Assembly (NCBI GenBank): GCA_016713505.1
Contig: JADJPA010000001.1
Span: 1,674,001 to 1,738,000 of the forward strand
DNA length: 64,000 nt
From: Candidatus Competibacteraceae bacterium
GTDB taxonomy: Bacteria; Pseudomonadota; Gammaproteobacteria; Competibacterales; Competibacteraceae
Direction of reading: 5' to 3'
Part shown: positions 32,007 through 41,705 of the stretch, in pieces
Layout: every line of letters starts with the position of its first letter
Numbering within the stretch: position 1 is the first letter of the stretch
Notes under the pieces: model-generated
The model's input: only the letters and a program-made list of their open reading frames with translations
What the model was told of the DNA's origin: nothing
Databases searched by the model: none
Translations under genes and position numbers: made by a program

Positions 32007-33311
32007 ATGGAGCATTTCGTTCGGTGGTTCCGGCAGGCCGGTCCTTATATCAACGCCCATCGCGGCAAAACCTTCGTGGTGCAATTCGGCGGCGCGGCGG
32101 TGGAAGCCGAGGACTTCTCCGGGCTGATTCACGACCTCGCTTTGCTGCATACCTTGGGTATTCGGCTGGTACTGGTGCATGGCGCGCGCCCGCAAGCCGA
32201 ACAACGGTTGCGGGAAGCCGGTCGCGAGCTGCGTTACGTCAACGGCTTGCGGCTCACCGATGCCGACGACCTGCGCTACGTCAAGCAGGCGGTCGGTCGA
32301 GCCCGCATCCGCATCGAGGCGCTGCTGTCGATGGGAGTGGCCAACTCACCGATGCACGGCGCGCGGCTGCGGGTGGTGTCGGGCAATCTGATCACCGCCC
32401 GCCCGCTGGGCGTGCGCGAAGGAATCGACTACGGTTTTACCGGTGAGGTGCGGCGGATCGACGATCGGGCCATCCGCCTCTGGTTGGATCAAAACGCCAT
32501 CGTGCTGCTGTCGCCGCTGGGTTATTCGCCGACCGGTGAAATCTTCAACCTGAGCGCCGAGGACGTGGCGACCGCCACCGCCATGGCCTTGCGCGCCGAC
32601 AAATTGCTGGTGTTGAGCGAAAGCCCGGCCCTACGCCAACCTGGCGGCCGGCCGATCCGCGAGCTCAGCCCCAGCGATGCCGAACGGCTGTTGGCGGCCA
32701 GAGCCGAGTTAAACGAGGAAACGATCCGCCATCTGGAACAGGCCTTGCGCGCCTGTCAGGCCGGCGTGCGCCGCGTTCACCTGCTCGAACGGCGCGTGGG
32801 CGGCGCGCTGCTGCTGGAATTGTTCACCCGCGATGGCATCGGCACCTTGATCACCGCCGATATCTACGAGGGCTTGCGACCGGCCACTATCGACGATATC
32901 GGCGGTCTGTTGGCATTGATTCAACCCTTGGAAGAGGACGGCGTATTAGTGCGGCGCTCGCGCGAACGGCTGGAAATGGAAATCGGGCGCTTCATCCTGT
33001 TGGAGCGTGACGGCGCGATCATCGGCTGCATGGCGCTGTATCCTTTTCCCGAGGAGCAAATCGGCGAGTTGGCCTGTGTCGTCATGCATCCCAATTACCG
33101 CAACAGCGGCCGCGCCGAGTCGCTGTTGCGCTTTATCGAGCGGCAAGCGTGCGAACAAGGATTGAAACGCTTGTTCGTGCTGACGACCCGCGCCGCCCAC
33201 TGGTTTCAGGAACGCGGCTTCGAGCCGGCCGAGGTCACCGATTTGCCGGTCCGCAAGCTGGTGCTCTACAACTGGCAGCGCCGCTCCAAAGTATTCGTCA
33301 AAACGCTGTAA
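32007..33311 (+). CDS. argA: N-acetylglutamate synthase
   Basis: 434 residues: an amino-acid-kinase domain (1-about 290; VVQFGGAAVEAEDFSGLIHD, LVLVHGARPQAEQRL) fused to a GNAT domain (about 295-434; VVMHPNYRNSGRAESLL). This is the classical ArgA design of gammaproteobacteria and carries out the first step of arginine synthesis, feedback-inhibited by arginine through the kinase domain. argE lies 9 kb away in this window and not in the same operon. Confidence 0.97.
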   Translation: MEHFVRWFRQAGPYINAHRGKTFVVQFGGAAVEAEDFSGLIHDLALLHTLGIRLVLVHGARPQAEQRLREAGRELRYVNGLRLTDADDLRYVKQAVGRARIRIEALLSMGVANSPMHGARLRVVSGNLITARPLGVREGIDYGFTGEVRRIDDRAIRLWLDQNAIVLLSPLGYSPTGEIFNLSAEDVATATAMALRADKLLVLSESPALRQPGGRPIRELSPSDAERLLAARAELNEETIRHLEQALRACQAGVRRVHLLERRVGGALLLELFTRDGIGTLITADIYEGLRPATIDDIGGLLALIQPLEEDGVLVRRSRERLEMEIGRFILLERDGAIIGCMALYPFPEEQIGELACVVMHPNYRNSGRAESLLRFIERQACEQGLKRLFVLTTRAAHWFQERGFEPAEVTDLPVRKLVLYNWQRRSKVFVKTL

Positions 33312-33349
33312 GCTAGCGACGCATCAACCCTGCCGAGGAATCCTACCCC

Positions 33350-34126
33350 ATGCCGGCTACCGCCACACCCTTGCGGATCGTCCAGATCACTGATCTCCAC
33401 CTTAAAGCCGAAGCCGGCAGTTTGCTCTGGGGCGCGGATGTCGATGCGGGGCTGAACGCGGTGCTGGCCCATGTCCGACGCCGCAACCCCGCGCCCGATT
33501 TTGTCCTTGCCACCGGCGATCTGGTCGGCGACGAGCCGCACGCTTATTACCGTCTGCGCGGGCTGTTGGAAACGCTGGAGGTTCCGGTCTATTGCCTGCC
33601 GGGCAATCACGACTTTCCCGCCGCCATGGCGCAGGCGCTGCGCGGCGGGCGGGTGCGCCGGGAGCGCTATCTGGCCAGCGGCAACTGGCAAATCGTGTTG
33701 CTCGATTCCAGCGTTCCCGGTTCGCCGGTCGGCCATTTGGCGCGCGGCGAGCTGGGCTTGCTGGATACCGCATTGGCCACGCGCCCCGATCTGCATACGC
33801 TGGTGTGCTTGCACCACAACCCGTTATCGTTCGGCACGGCTTGGTTGGACACCATGACCGTCACCAACGGAGAAGCGCTGTTCGCGATCCTGGAGCGTTA
33901 TCCCAAAGTCCGGGCCGTGGTGTGCGGCCACATTCATGGCGAATATGCCGGCTGGCGCGAAGCGATTCAGTTGTTGGCAACCCCAGCGACCAGCGTGCAG
34001 TTCAAACCTAACACCCCAGACCCACAAGTCGACAACCTACCACCCGGTTACCGCTGGTTTGAATTGTATCCTGACGGAACGTTGCGAACCGGCGTGGAGC
34101 GGGTCGGTCGAGCGGTAAAATCCTGA
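33350..34126 (+). CDS. cpdA: 3',5'-cyclic-AMP phosphodiesterase
   Basis: 258 residues, metallophosphoesterase of the CpdA type. Metal motifs are in order: ITDLHL (D, H), ATGDLVGDEP (D), LPGNHDFP (N, H), LHHNP (H) and CGHIHGEY (H, H). It lowers cAMP and thereby CRP activity. It lies 38 bp after argA on the same strand. Confidence 0.94.
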   Translation: MPATATPLRIVQITDLHLKAEAGSLLWGADVDAGLNAVLAHVRRRNPAPDFVLATGDLVGDEPHAYYRLRGLLETLEVPVYCLPGNHDFPAAMAQALRGGRVRRERYLASGNWQIVLLDSSVPGSPVGHLARGELGLLDTALATRPDLHTLVCLHHNPLSFGTAWLDTMTVTNGEALFAILERYPKVRAVVCGHIHGEYAGWREAIQLLATPATSVQFKPNTPDPQVDNLPPGYRWFELYPDGTLRTGVERVGRAVKS

Positions 34127-34157
34127 CGCAGGCCGCTGGAACAGACAGCGCTGTTAT

Positions 34158-34349
34158 TTGACTTGGAGAGGGTATAAAGGACTCGTCATCCGCCACAGCG
34201 AACCGAGCGATTTCGAAGCCGTGCGCGCCACCCATCGCGCCTTCGCGCTGCCTAAAGGTATTTATGCGGATGCTCATGCCACGGCGCGATTGCATCCCCA
34301 GCCGCCTAGCCTCCACCAAACAGCTGCGATTCCCAATGACTTGCAATAA
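34158..34349 (+). pseudogene. GNAT acetyltransferase N-terminal remnant
   Basis: Contains VIRHSEPSDFEAVRATH, the start of a GNAT domain, then quickly loses similarity and stops, with no acetyl-CoA motif. Fragment only. Confidence 0.5.
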
Positions 34350-34579
34350 ACTCCGCCAGAATTTATGTACTCCTTGAAGAATTCTTGATAACGTTCGAAG
34401 CGCTCAAGTAAAAAATAGAAAATCGCGCGAGCGCGGCAAGCAACGAATAATAAAAATAATGTGAAGGAGCCGCCATCCCTGTCCTGGATCCGCGAGTGCA
34501 GAACCTCATCAAGCAAGCGATTAAAAATCCTGGACTCGGTTGTTGCGGTAATGTCTTGATAAAGATTCCGACCATCCAC
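34274..34579 (-). CDS. Small ORF or gene remnant, unrecognised
   Basis: 101 codons on the minus strand, with lower GC than its neighbours (LERFERYQEFFKEYINSGGV, ARAIFYFLL). Its last 20 codons overlap the GNAT remnant and look like read-through of unrelated sequence. It is probably a fragment of a larger, lost gene; no family recognised. Confidence 0.3.
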   Translation of the reverse strand: MDGRNLYQDITATTESRIFNRLLDEVLHSRIQDRDGGSFTLFLLFVACRARAIFYFLLERFERYQEFFKEYINSGGVYCKSLGIAAVWWRLGGWGCNRAVA

Positions 34580-34592
34580 CTACTTTATTTTC

Positions 34593-35150
34593 ATGAACAT
34601 CAAAGACAATCTAGTAAGACACTATCTCTGGCTGCGCCAGTACGGCCTCAACGACTCTCATAGCGGCAATGCGTCAGTGCGAGATGGGGATTCTTTCTGG
34701 ATCACCCCGACCGGCTGCTGCGCTGACCTGCTGAGCAGCGGCGATCTGGTCGAATGCGAGCTGGAAGGTGCCATCGGCAAGGGTGCTTCATTGGATACCC
34801 GGCTGCATCTGGCGGTCTACCAATCCAACCCTCAAACCCTCGCCGTGCTGCACAGCCACGGTCCTTATTCCGTGGCGATGACCATGGATAACGAGGAATT
34901 CCTGCCCGCCGATTTCGAAGGCCAGTTGTATTTCAGCCGGGTGCCGGTGCTGACTATCCCATACGACCAGTACGAGGCCCGCTCGCCGCGCATGGTGGCC
35001 GAAGTGTTGATGGATTATCCCATCGCCGTGGTGCGCGGCCACGGGGTTTACGCCTGCGCCAACAGCCTAAACCTCGCCTATAAATGGACTTGCTCGTTGG
35101 AACTGTCGGCTAAGACCGCCTTCATCGCTCAGCAGGCGGGAAAAATTTAA
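34593..35150 (+). CDS. Class II aldolase/adducin family protein
   Basis: 185 residues. The motifs are NDSHSGNASVRDGDSFWITP (substrate loop, SGN-S), SLDTRLHLAVYQ (acid in the Glu position replaced), VLHSHGPYSVAM (zinc His pair) and VVRGHGVYACAN (third zinc His). Related to L-fuculose-1-phosphate aldolases and MtnB dehydratases. No pathway neighbour shows the substrate. Convergent with the TetR gene, tails overlapping by four bases. Confidence 0.9.
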   Translation: MNIKDNLVRHYLWLRQYGLNDSHSGNASVRDGDSFWITPTGCCADLLSSGDLVECELEGAIGKGASLDTRLHLAVYQSNPQTLAVLHSHGPYSVAMTMDNEEFLPADFEGQLYFSRVPVLTIPYDQYEARSPRMVAEVLMDYPIAVVRGHGVYACANSLNLAYKWTCSLELSAKTAFIAQQAGKI

Positions 35151-35785
35151 TCGGGCCGGTTCCTTTCTCCCCCGGCGGGGAACAAATACGCCAGCAGCGG
35201 TCTCAGCCCACCCTTAATCAGCTCCTCGGAATCGGGCTGTTTGATGGCGCGAATCATCAAGCCGTCAAAGAAGCATTGCAGCACGAACACCCGCTCCCGC
35301 ACTTCGGCTTCGGACAGCCCGCAACCGGCGTTTTTTCCCCAGGCTTGCAGCAAACAGGCATTGATTTCAGTCCGAATGCCCCGGTCAGCGGTACGCAGCG
35401 CCTCGGCCACCTGCGGGTCTCGATGAGCCAAGGCGACGATTTCAAGAAACAGTCCCGGAGACCCCATCTCACACTCACGGCGCCGCCAATCCCGGAACCG
35501 CTCCACGATCCGATTGGCCACTGCCTCTGACACCCACTGCAACTGCCTGATATCGGACTGCACTTCATCCAAATGTCGTTCGATGATAGCGAGAATGATG
35601 GCGTTCTTGCTTTCGAAATAGCGATAGATCAGGCCCGCGCTGACGCCGGCTGTCTGCGCGATGCTGGCCATGTTGGCGGCGTGAAAACCGCTCTCGACAA
35701 AACATTGCCGCGCGGCGCGCAGGATGCGCTCGCGCTGTGCCTCGCACCGGGCCTCCGCCTTGGATTTTCGCGAAGCGTCGCTCAC
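35147..35785 (-). CDS. TetR family repressor of the RND efflux operon
   Basis: 212 residues. The N-terminal TetR helix-turn-helix reads RILRAARQCFVESGFHAANM, then SIAQTAGVSAGLIYRYFESK. The C-terminal ligand-binding domain is helical and variable. Its gene is the last of the efflux operon, overlapping the outer-membrane factor gene by four bases (ATGA). This means the repressor is co-expressed with the pump it controls, a negative feedback loop. The two palindromes at 41607 and 41636 are its likely operators. Confidence 0.93.
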   Translation of the reverse strand: MSDASRKSKAEARCEAQRERILRAARQCFVESGFHAANMASIAQTAGVSAGLIYRYFESKNAIILAIIERHLDEVQSDIRQLQWVSEAVANRIVERFRDWRRRECEMGSPGLFLEIVALAHRDPQVAEALRTADRGIRTEINACLLQAWGKNAGCGLSEAEVRERVFVLQCFFDGLMIRAIKQPDSEELIKGGLRPLLAYLFPAGGERNRPD

Positions 35786-37191
35786 CGACCGCTCTCCTTC
35801 CAGCCTCCCCCCAGCACTTTGTAAAGGGTGAGGCGGTTGGTCTGTCGGGAGAAACGGGTGGCGAGCAGCCCTTGCTGCGCGGCGTACAGGGTGCGCTGCG
35901 CGTCGAGCAGTCCGAGGTAGCTGTCGCGGCCGGCCTGATAGCGAAGGCGCGACAGGTGTTCGGCGCGGGTGGCCGCCTCGACCAGCGCCTTCTGAGCTTC
36001 GTATTGCTGGGTCAGCGTAACCGCGGACGCCAGGGCGTCCGCCACTTCACGGAATCCGGTCTGGATCGACTTCTCGTACTCCGCCAGGGCGATATCGCGC
36101 TCCGCAACCGAGCTATCGACGTTCGCCCGCAAGCGTTCGCCCTGAAAAATCGGTACGTTGAGCTGCGGGATAAAGCTCCACAGCAAGGTGCCGTTGCCAA
36201 ACAGTTTGGACAGGTCGCTGCTGGCCGATCCCACGCTCCCCGTCAGCGAGATAGACGGAAAGTAGGCGGCGCGGGCGACGCCGATGTTGGCGTTGGCGGC
36301 GCGCAGCCGATGCTCCGCCGCTTGCACGTCCGGGCGACGCAGCAGGATTTCCGACGGCAAGCCGGCCGGCGGCGCGACCAGACCGATCATCCCGCTGTTC
36401 AGTCCCGCCGGTAATAATGCGGCTTCCACCGGCGCGCCGACCAGCAGGCCGAGCGCGTTGACATCCAGTGCGATCTGGCCTTCATAGCGGGCCACATCGA
36501 CGCGCGCCGACTCGACCTGAGTCCGGATCTGCTCTACATCCAGGCCCGACACCGCCCCCAGACTGAAGCGCTTTTCGATCAGCGCATACGAGTCCTGATA
36601 GTTTTTCAAGGTCGCCTGGCTGAGGCCGAACAGCTCCCGATCGGCCGCGAGCGCCAGATAGGCATTGGCGACTTCGGCCACAAGCGCTAAATGCACGGCG
36701 CGGCGCACGGCTTCCTGCGCCAGATACTGTTGCAAGGCGGCATCGGTCAGGTTACGCAGCCGCCCGAACAGATCCAGTTCGAAATCGGTGACGCCGGTGC
36801 CGGCGCTGTAGCTGCTGGGGGCCGGAGTATCGCCGCCAATCCGCTGCAAGGCGGCGTTGGCGCCGACCCAAGGCAACTGCTCGGAACGCTGGATGCGATA
36901 CTGGGCGCGCGCCTTGTCGATATTCAAAACCGCCACCCGTAGATCGCGGTTGTTGGAAAGCGCGCGGGCGACCAAGGTCTGAAGGTCGGGATCGTGGAAG
37001 AAATCACGCCAGCCGATGTCGGCGGCGGCCCGCGCCGGTAACTCAGCCTCCCAGACCACATCCGCCAGCGGCGCGGACCACTTTACCGGCACTCCCGGAT
37101 CGGCCGCCGGCAGCGGCGGCTCCAGCGTGGCGCAACCGGCGGCGCAGGCGGTCAGCGCCAGCACGCCCATTTTTCGAGTGAAATTACCCAC
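35782..37191 (-). CDS. RND efflux outer-membrane lipoprotein (OprM/NodT type)
   Basis: 469 residues. Lipoprotein signal with a lipobox ending at Cys (ALTACAAGC), so the mature protein is lipid-anchored. There are two OEP repeats of long helices, with the NodT hallmarks ADIGWRDFFHDPDLQTLVARAL and RRPDVQAAEHRLRAANANIG. Forms the trimeric channel-tunnel for the RND pump upstream. Overlaps the pump gene by eight bases. Confidence 0.95.
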   Translation of the reverse strand: MGNFTRKMGVLALTACAAGCATLEPPLPAADPGVPVKWSAPLADVVWEAELPARAAADIGWRDFFHDPDLQTLVARALSNNRDLRVAVLNIDKARAQYRIQRSEQLPWVGANAALQRIGGDTPAPSSYSAGTGVTDFELDLFGRLRNLTDAALQQYLAQEAVRRAVHLALVAEVANAYLALAADRELFGLSQATLKNYQDSYALIEKRFSLGAVSGLDVEQIRTQVESARVDVARYEGQIALDVNALGLLVGAPVEAALLPAGLNSGMIGLVAPPAGLPSEILLRRPDVQAAEHRLRAANANIGVARAAYFPSISLTGSVGSASSDLSKLFGNGTLLWSFIPQLNVPIFQGERLRANVDSSVAERDIALAEYEKSIQTGFREVADALASAVTLTQQYEAQKALVEAATRAEHLSRLRYQAGRDSYLGLLDAQRTLYAAQQGLLATRFSRQTNRLTLYKVLGGGWKESGR

Positions 37192-40100
37192 GAGCTTTCA
37201 CTCCTTCGGCTGAAACCGCAGCCGGTGGTTCGCCGCGGGCGGCGTCCGCCGGCTTTTGTTTCCCGCGGAACAGCCGCTGCACCACGAGAAAGAACAGCGG
37301 CGTGAAAAACATCCCCAAGACGGTGCCCGCCGCCATGCCACCCAATACGCCGGTGCCGATGGCGCGCTGGGTGCCGGAACCCGCGCCAGCGGCGATGGCC
37401 AGCGGTAACACGCCCAGCCCGAAAGCCAACGAGGTCATGACGATGGGCCGCATCCGGTCACGCACCGCGTTCATGATCGACTCGGTCACATCCAGGCCGC
37501 TTTCCAGGTTGGCCTTGGCGAATTCGATGATCAGAATCGCGTTCTTGCTGGTCAGGCCGACCGTGGTCAGCATCGCTACCTGGAAGTAAACATCGCGCTC
37601 CATGCCCCGCAGCCAGGTCGCCGCCACCGCTCCCAGCACTCCCAGGGGCGCGACCATCAACACGGCGGTCGGAATCGTCCAACTCTCGTACAGCGCCGCC
37701 AAACAGAGGAACACCACCAAAAACGACAGAGCGTACAGCAGCGGCGCTTGCGCCCCGGCCGCCCGCTCTTGATACGACACGCCGGTCCATTCGATGCCGA
37801 TGCCCGGAGGCAGTTGGGCCGCCAGCCGCTCGACCTCGGCCATCGCCTCGCCGGTGCTGACGCCCGGTTTGGCTTCGCCGTTCAGCTCCATCGCCGGGAC
37901 ACCGTTATAACGCTCCAAGCGTGGCGAACCGTACTCCCAAGAGGAGACGGCGATCGAGGAAACCGGCGTCATCTCACCCGAACTGCCGCGAACCGACCAG
38001 AGGCCAAAATCTTCCGGCATCATCCGAAACGGGGCGTCGGCTTGCAGGTAAACGCGCTTGACCCGGCCTCGGTCGAGATAATCGTCGATATAACTGCCGC
38101 CCCAGGCCGTGGCCAACGTGCTGTTGATGGTGGACATGGACACACCGAGCGCGGCGGCTTTCTGGACATCGACCTTCACCCGCAGTTGCGGCGTGTCCTC
38201 CTGGCCGTTGGGTCGCACGTTGGCCAAGAGCTTGCTTTGCGCCGCCGCGCCCAGCAACTGATTGCGCGCCGCCAGCAGCGCCTGGTGGCCCAGGCCGATG
38301 TTATCCTTAAGAAAGAAGGCATAGCCGTTGGCGAGGCCCAACTCTGGAACCGGGGGCGGCGGAAAAGCGAAAGCCCGCGCGTCCTTGATCTGCATCAGCG
38401 CGCCCATCGCCCGCATGGCCACCGCGCCCGCGCTCAACGCCGGCGATTTACGCTCCTCCCAATCCTTGAGCTTGACGAAGGCCATGCCCGAATTCTGGCC
38501 GGAACCGGAAAAGCTGAAGCCCTGAATGCCGAACAACGATTCGACCGCCTGAGTTTCCTTTTCCAGAAAATAGCGTTCGATCTGCTCGATGGACGCCAGC
38601 GTGCGCTGCTGGGTCGCGCCGGGCGGCGTCTGCACCAACGCGAACAGAATGCCCTGATCCTCCGGCGGCAAAAACGCGCTGGGCAGGCGCAAAAACAACA
38701 GCACCATCGCCGCGGCCAGCGCCAGAAACACCAGGAAAAAGCGGATCGGGCGCACCAAAATCCCCCGTACTCCCGCCTGGTACCAGCGGCCGGTGCGGTC
38801 GAAATTGCGGTTGAACCAACCGAAAAAGCCGCGCGTGCCGTAGTGTTCGCCCTTGTGCAGCGGCTTGAGCATGGTCGCGCACAGCGCCGGGGTGAGCACG
38901 ATCGCCACCAGCACCGACAAGCCCATCGCGGCGACGATGGTGCCGGAGAACTGCCGATAGATCACACCGGTCGCGCCGCCTAGAAAAGCCATCGGTACAA
39001 ACACCGCCGACAGCACCAGGCCGATGCCGACCAGCGCGCCGGTGATCTGATCCATCGATTTGTGCGCCGCCTCTTTGGGCGACAGCCCCTCCTCGGTCAT
39101 CAGCCGCTCGACGTTCTCCACCACCACGATGGCGTCGTCCACCAGCAAGCCGATGGCCAGCACCATCGCGAACATGGTCAACATGTTGATGGTGAAACCG
39201 AGCACCGCCAGCACCCCGAAGGTGCCGAGCAACACCACCGGCACCGCGATGGTCGGGATGATGGTCGCCCGAAAATTCTGCAAGAACAGATACATCACCA
39301 GAAAAACCAACAGGACGGCTTCACCCAAGGTCTCGACCACGCTCTTGATCGAAGCTCGGACGAACGGCGTGGTGTCGAACGGCACCGCCGTGGTCAGCCC
39401 GGTGGGGAAATTGGGCTGTAATTCCTTGACCTTCGCTTCCACCGCGCGGGCGGTCGCCAGGGCGTTGGCGTTGGTCGCCAGCGAGATGGCGACCCCGGCC
39501 GCCGGTTTGCCGTTAAAACGAGAGATCACCTCGTAGGTTTCGCTGCCGACTTCCACTCGCGCGATGTCGCTCAGTTTGAGCGCCGAACCGTCGCTGTTGC
39601 TGCGCAGAACGATGGCGCGGAACTGCTCCGGCGTCTGCAAACGCTGGTTGGCCATGATGGTGGCGTTGAGCTGCTGGCCCGGCACGGCGGGGGTGCCGCC
39701 GAGCTGGCCGACGGTGACTTGCGCGTTCTGCGCCTGGATCGCGGCGATCACCTCGGCGATGGTCAGCCGGTAAGTGTCAAGCTTGTTGGGGTCGAGCCAA
39801 ATCCGCATGGCGTATTTGGCGCCGAACACCCGCAGCTGACCGACGCCCTCGACCCGGCTCAGGGGGTCCACCAGATTGGTGGTGATGTAGTCGGCGATGT
39901 CGTCGCGGGTCATGCTGCCATCTTGGGAGATGAAGCCGACCACCATCAGAAACGATGTCGACGCCTTGGTGACGGTCACGCCCTGGCGCTGCACTTCCTG
40001 CGGCAGCAGCGGCATGGCGACTTGCAGTTTGTTCTGCACCTGCACCTGGGCGATGTCGGGATTGACGCCGTTTTGGAAGTTGAGGTTGAGGGTGGCCTGA

Positions 40101-40357
40101 CCGTTGGACTGACTGGTGGCGGACATATAGATCAGTCCGTCCAGACCCTTCATGCTCTGTTCGATGATCTGAGTCACCGAATCCTCCAGCACGGTGGCCG
40201 ACGCGCCGGGATAGGTCGCGTTGATCTGAATTTGCGGCGGGGCGATGGTCGGATAGCGTTCGATGCCTAACCGGACAGCGGAAAGCCCACCCGCCACCAT
40301 GATGAGAATCGCGATCACCCAGGCGAAAATGGGCCGGTCGATGAAGAAATGAGCCAT
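37184..40357 (-). CDS. RND multidrug efflux pump permease (AcrB/MexB type)
   Basis: 1057 residues, start MAHFFIDRPIFAWVIAILIM typical for HAE1-RND pumps. Twelve transmembrane segments and two large periplasmic loops are present. The proton-relay Asp pair is in GLLVDDAIVVVENVERLM. It works as a homotrimer that binds drugs in the periplasm and passes them to the outer-membrane factor. Middle gene of the adaptor-pump-channel operon. Confidence 0.97.
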   Translation of the reverse strand: MAHFFIDRPIFAWVIAILIMVAGGLSAVRLGIERYPTIAPPQIQINATYPGASATVLEDSVTQIIEQSMKGLDGLIYMSATSQSNGQATLNLNFQNGVNPDIAQVQVQNKLQVAMPLLPQEVQRQGVTVTKASTSFLMVVGFISQDGSMTRDDIADYITTNLVDPLSRVEGVGQLRVFGAKYAMRIWLDPNKLDTYRLTIAEVIAAIQAQNAQVTVGQLGGTPAVPGQQLNATIMANQRLQTPEQFRAIVLRSNSDGSALKLSDIARVEVGSETYEVISRFNGKPAAGVAISLATNANALATARAVEAKVKELQPNFPTGLTTAVPFDTTPFVRASIKSVVETLGEAVLLVFLVMYLFLQNFRATIIPTIAVPVVLLGTFGVLAVLGFTINMLTMFAMVLAIGLLVDDAIVVVENVERLMTEEGLSPKEAAHKSMDQITGALVGIGLVLSAVFVPMAFLGGATGVIYRQFSGTIVAAMGLSVLVAIVLTPALCATMLKPLHKGEHYGTRGFFGWFNRNFDRTGRWYQAGVRGILVRPIRFFLVFLALAAAMVLLFLRLPSAFLPPEDQGILFALVQTPPGATQQRTLASIEQIERYFLEKETQAVESLFGIQGFSFSGSGQNSGMAFVKLKDWEERKSPALSAGAVAMRAMGALMQIKDARAFAFPPPPVPELGLANGYAFFLKDNIGLGHQALLAARNQLLGAAAQSKLLANVRPNGQEDTPQLRVKVDVQKAAALGVSMSTINSTLATAWGGSYIDDYLDRGRVKRVYLQADAPFRMMPEDFGLWSVRGSSGEMTPVSSIAVSSWEYGSPRLERYNGVPAMELNGEAKPGVSTGEAMAEVERLAAQLPPGIGIEWTGVSYQERAAGAQAPLLYALSFLVVFLCLAALYESWTIPTAVLMVAPLGVLGAVAATWLRGMERDVYFQVAMLTTVGLTSKNAILIIEFAKANLESGLDVTESIMNAVRDRMRPIVMTSLAFGLGVLPLAIAAGAGSGTQRAIGTGVLGGMAAGTVLGMFFTPLFFLVVQRLFRGKQKPADAARGEPPAAVSAEGVKARG

Positions 40358-40369
40358 GCGCCGGATTCC

Positions 40370-41560
40370 TTATTTCCGCGCCCCATCGGGCGTGGCGGGT
40401 GGGATTGGCGAGCTGGTCGCCGGCGGCGCGGGGCCGGCTTCGGTCGCTTGAACCAGCATGTCGGGCTTGACCTTCATCACCCCTTCGACGATCAGCCGAT
40501 CCCCTGCTTTCAGGCCCTCCTCGACCAGCCATTTGTCACCGATCGTACCGCTGACCTTGACCTTGCGCGCTTCCACTTTATTGTCGGCGTTGACGGTCAA
40601 CGCCGAGGCATTGCCTTTCGGATCGCGAGTGATGCCTTGCTGCGGCGCCAGCAGCGCGTTATCCCGCCGACCGGTGCTGACCACGGCCCGCACGTACATG
40701 CCCGGCAGCAGCAGATCGTTGGGATTGGGCACGATGACGCGAATGGCCGTACTGCCGGTGGACGGATCGACCGTCACCTCCGAGAACGCCAACCGGCCCC
40801 GCTGCGCGTACTGCGCACCGTCTTCCAGCAGGATCGTCACCGGCAGGTTGCTGGTGCTCGCCAGACTACCCGCCGCCAGCTCCTTGCGGATTTGCAGGAT
40901 CTCGGAACTGGACTGGGTGAGATCGACATAGATCGGGTCGAGTTGCTGGATGGTCGCCAGCGGCGCGGTCTGATTGGCGGTGACCAGCGCGCCCTGAGTA
41001 ACCGACGATTTGCCGATGCGCCCCTGAATCGGCGCGACGATGCGCGCGCGCTTCAAAATGATTTCGGCGCTCTCGACGGCGGCCTGCGCCACTTTCACAT
41101 CGGCCTCCGCCTGCCGCAGCGCGGCGGTGGCGTCTTCAGCCTCCTGCTTGCTCACCGCGTTGGCCTTGACCAGTTCCGACGCCCGTTTGGCGGTCAACCG
41201 CGTCGCTTCAAGCTTGGCTTGGGCGCGCGCCAAACTCGCCTTGGTGCTGTTGGCGTCCGCTCGATAGGTCTCGTCGTCCAACTGATAGAGCGGCTGCCCG
41301 GCCTTGACCATCTTGCCTTCGCTAAAAAGCTGGCGCTCGATGATCCCACTGACTTGCGGGCGGACTTCGGCCACCAGATACGGATTGGTGCGCCCCGGCA
41401 ACTCGCGGGTCAAGGTCACCGTTTCCGGCTTTAACGTGACCACCGTGACGGCGGGCGGCGGCGGCGCTTGACCTGGCTGTTGCGCGTGGGCGTCGGCCCC
41501 GACCAGCAACACCCACAATAAAGACCATAACAAGCATCCCGATGGTACGCGCGTCAGCAT
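40370..41560 (-). CDS. RND efflux periplasmic adaptor (AcrA/MexA type)
   Basis: 396 residues. Signal sequence (LLWSLLWVLLVGADAHA), then a Pro-rich start, a split lipoyl domain (LTRELPGRTNPYLVAEVRPQ with RIVAPIQGRIGKSSVTQGAL), an alpha-hairpin and beta-barrel domains. It bridges pump and outer-membrane channel. First gene of the operon, 12 bp before the pump gene. The likely TetR operators lie 47 and 76 bp before its start. Confidence 0.95.
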   Translation of the reverse strand: MLTRVPSGCLLWSLLWVLLVGADAHAQQPGQAPPPPAVTVVTLKPETVTLTRELPGRTNPYLVAEVRPQVSGIIERQLFSEGKMVKAGQPLYQLDDETYRADANSTKASLARAQAKLEATRLTAKRASELVKANAVSKQEAEDATAALRQAEADVKVAQAAVESAEIILKRARIVAPIQGRIGKSSVTQGALVTANQTAPLATIQQLDPIYVDLTQSSSEILQIRKELAAGSLASTSNLPVTILLEDGAQYAQRGRLAFSEVTVDPSTGSTAIRVIVPNPNDLLLPGMYVRAVVSTGRRDNALLAPQQGITRDPKGNASALTVNADNKVEARKVKVSGTIGDKWLVEEGLKAGDRLIVEGVMKVKPDMLVQATEAGPAPPATSSPIPPATPDGARK

Positions 41561-41606
41561 GAGGGTGCGCTCCCGTATCCTAAGCGATGAGGAAAGATGG
41601 AAAATG

Positions 41607-41620
41607 AATGAACGTTCATT
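41607..41620. promoter_or_regulatory. TetR operator copy 1
   Basis: AATGAACGTTCATT, a perfect 14-bp palindrome 47 bp upstream of the adaptor gene. Identical to the second copy. Typical of AcrR/TetR-type operators. Confidence 0.82.
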
Positions 41621-41635
41621 TAATAATTCATAGAG

Positions 41636-41649
41636 AATGAACGTTCATT
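41636..41649. promoter_or_regulatory. TetR operator copy 2
   Basis: Same 14-bp palindrome, extended to 16 bp here (GAATGAACGTTCATTC). The centres of the two copies are 29 bp apart, close to three helical turns, so two repressor dimers would lie on the same face. It also lies near the end of the antiporter gene (stop at 41706). Confidence 0.82.
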
Positions 41650-41705
41650 CAATGAATGTCAACCCCGCCAGGGAGCCGGTGAGGGCCGGGATTTCAGTTG
41701 CTGCG

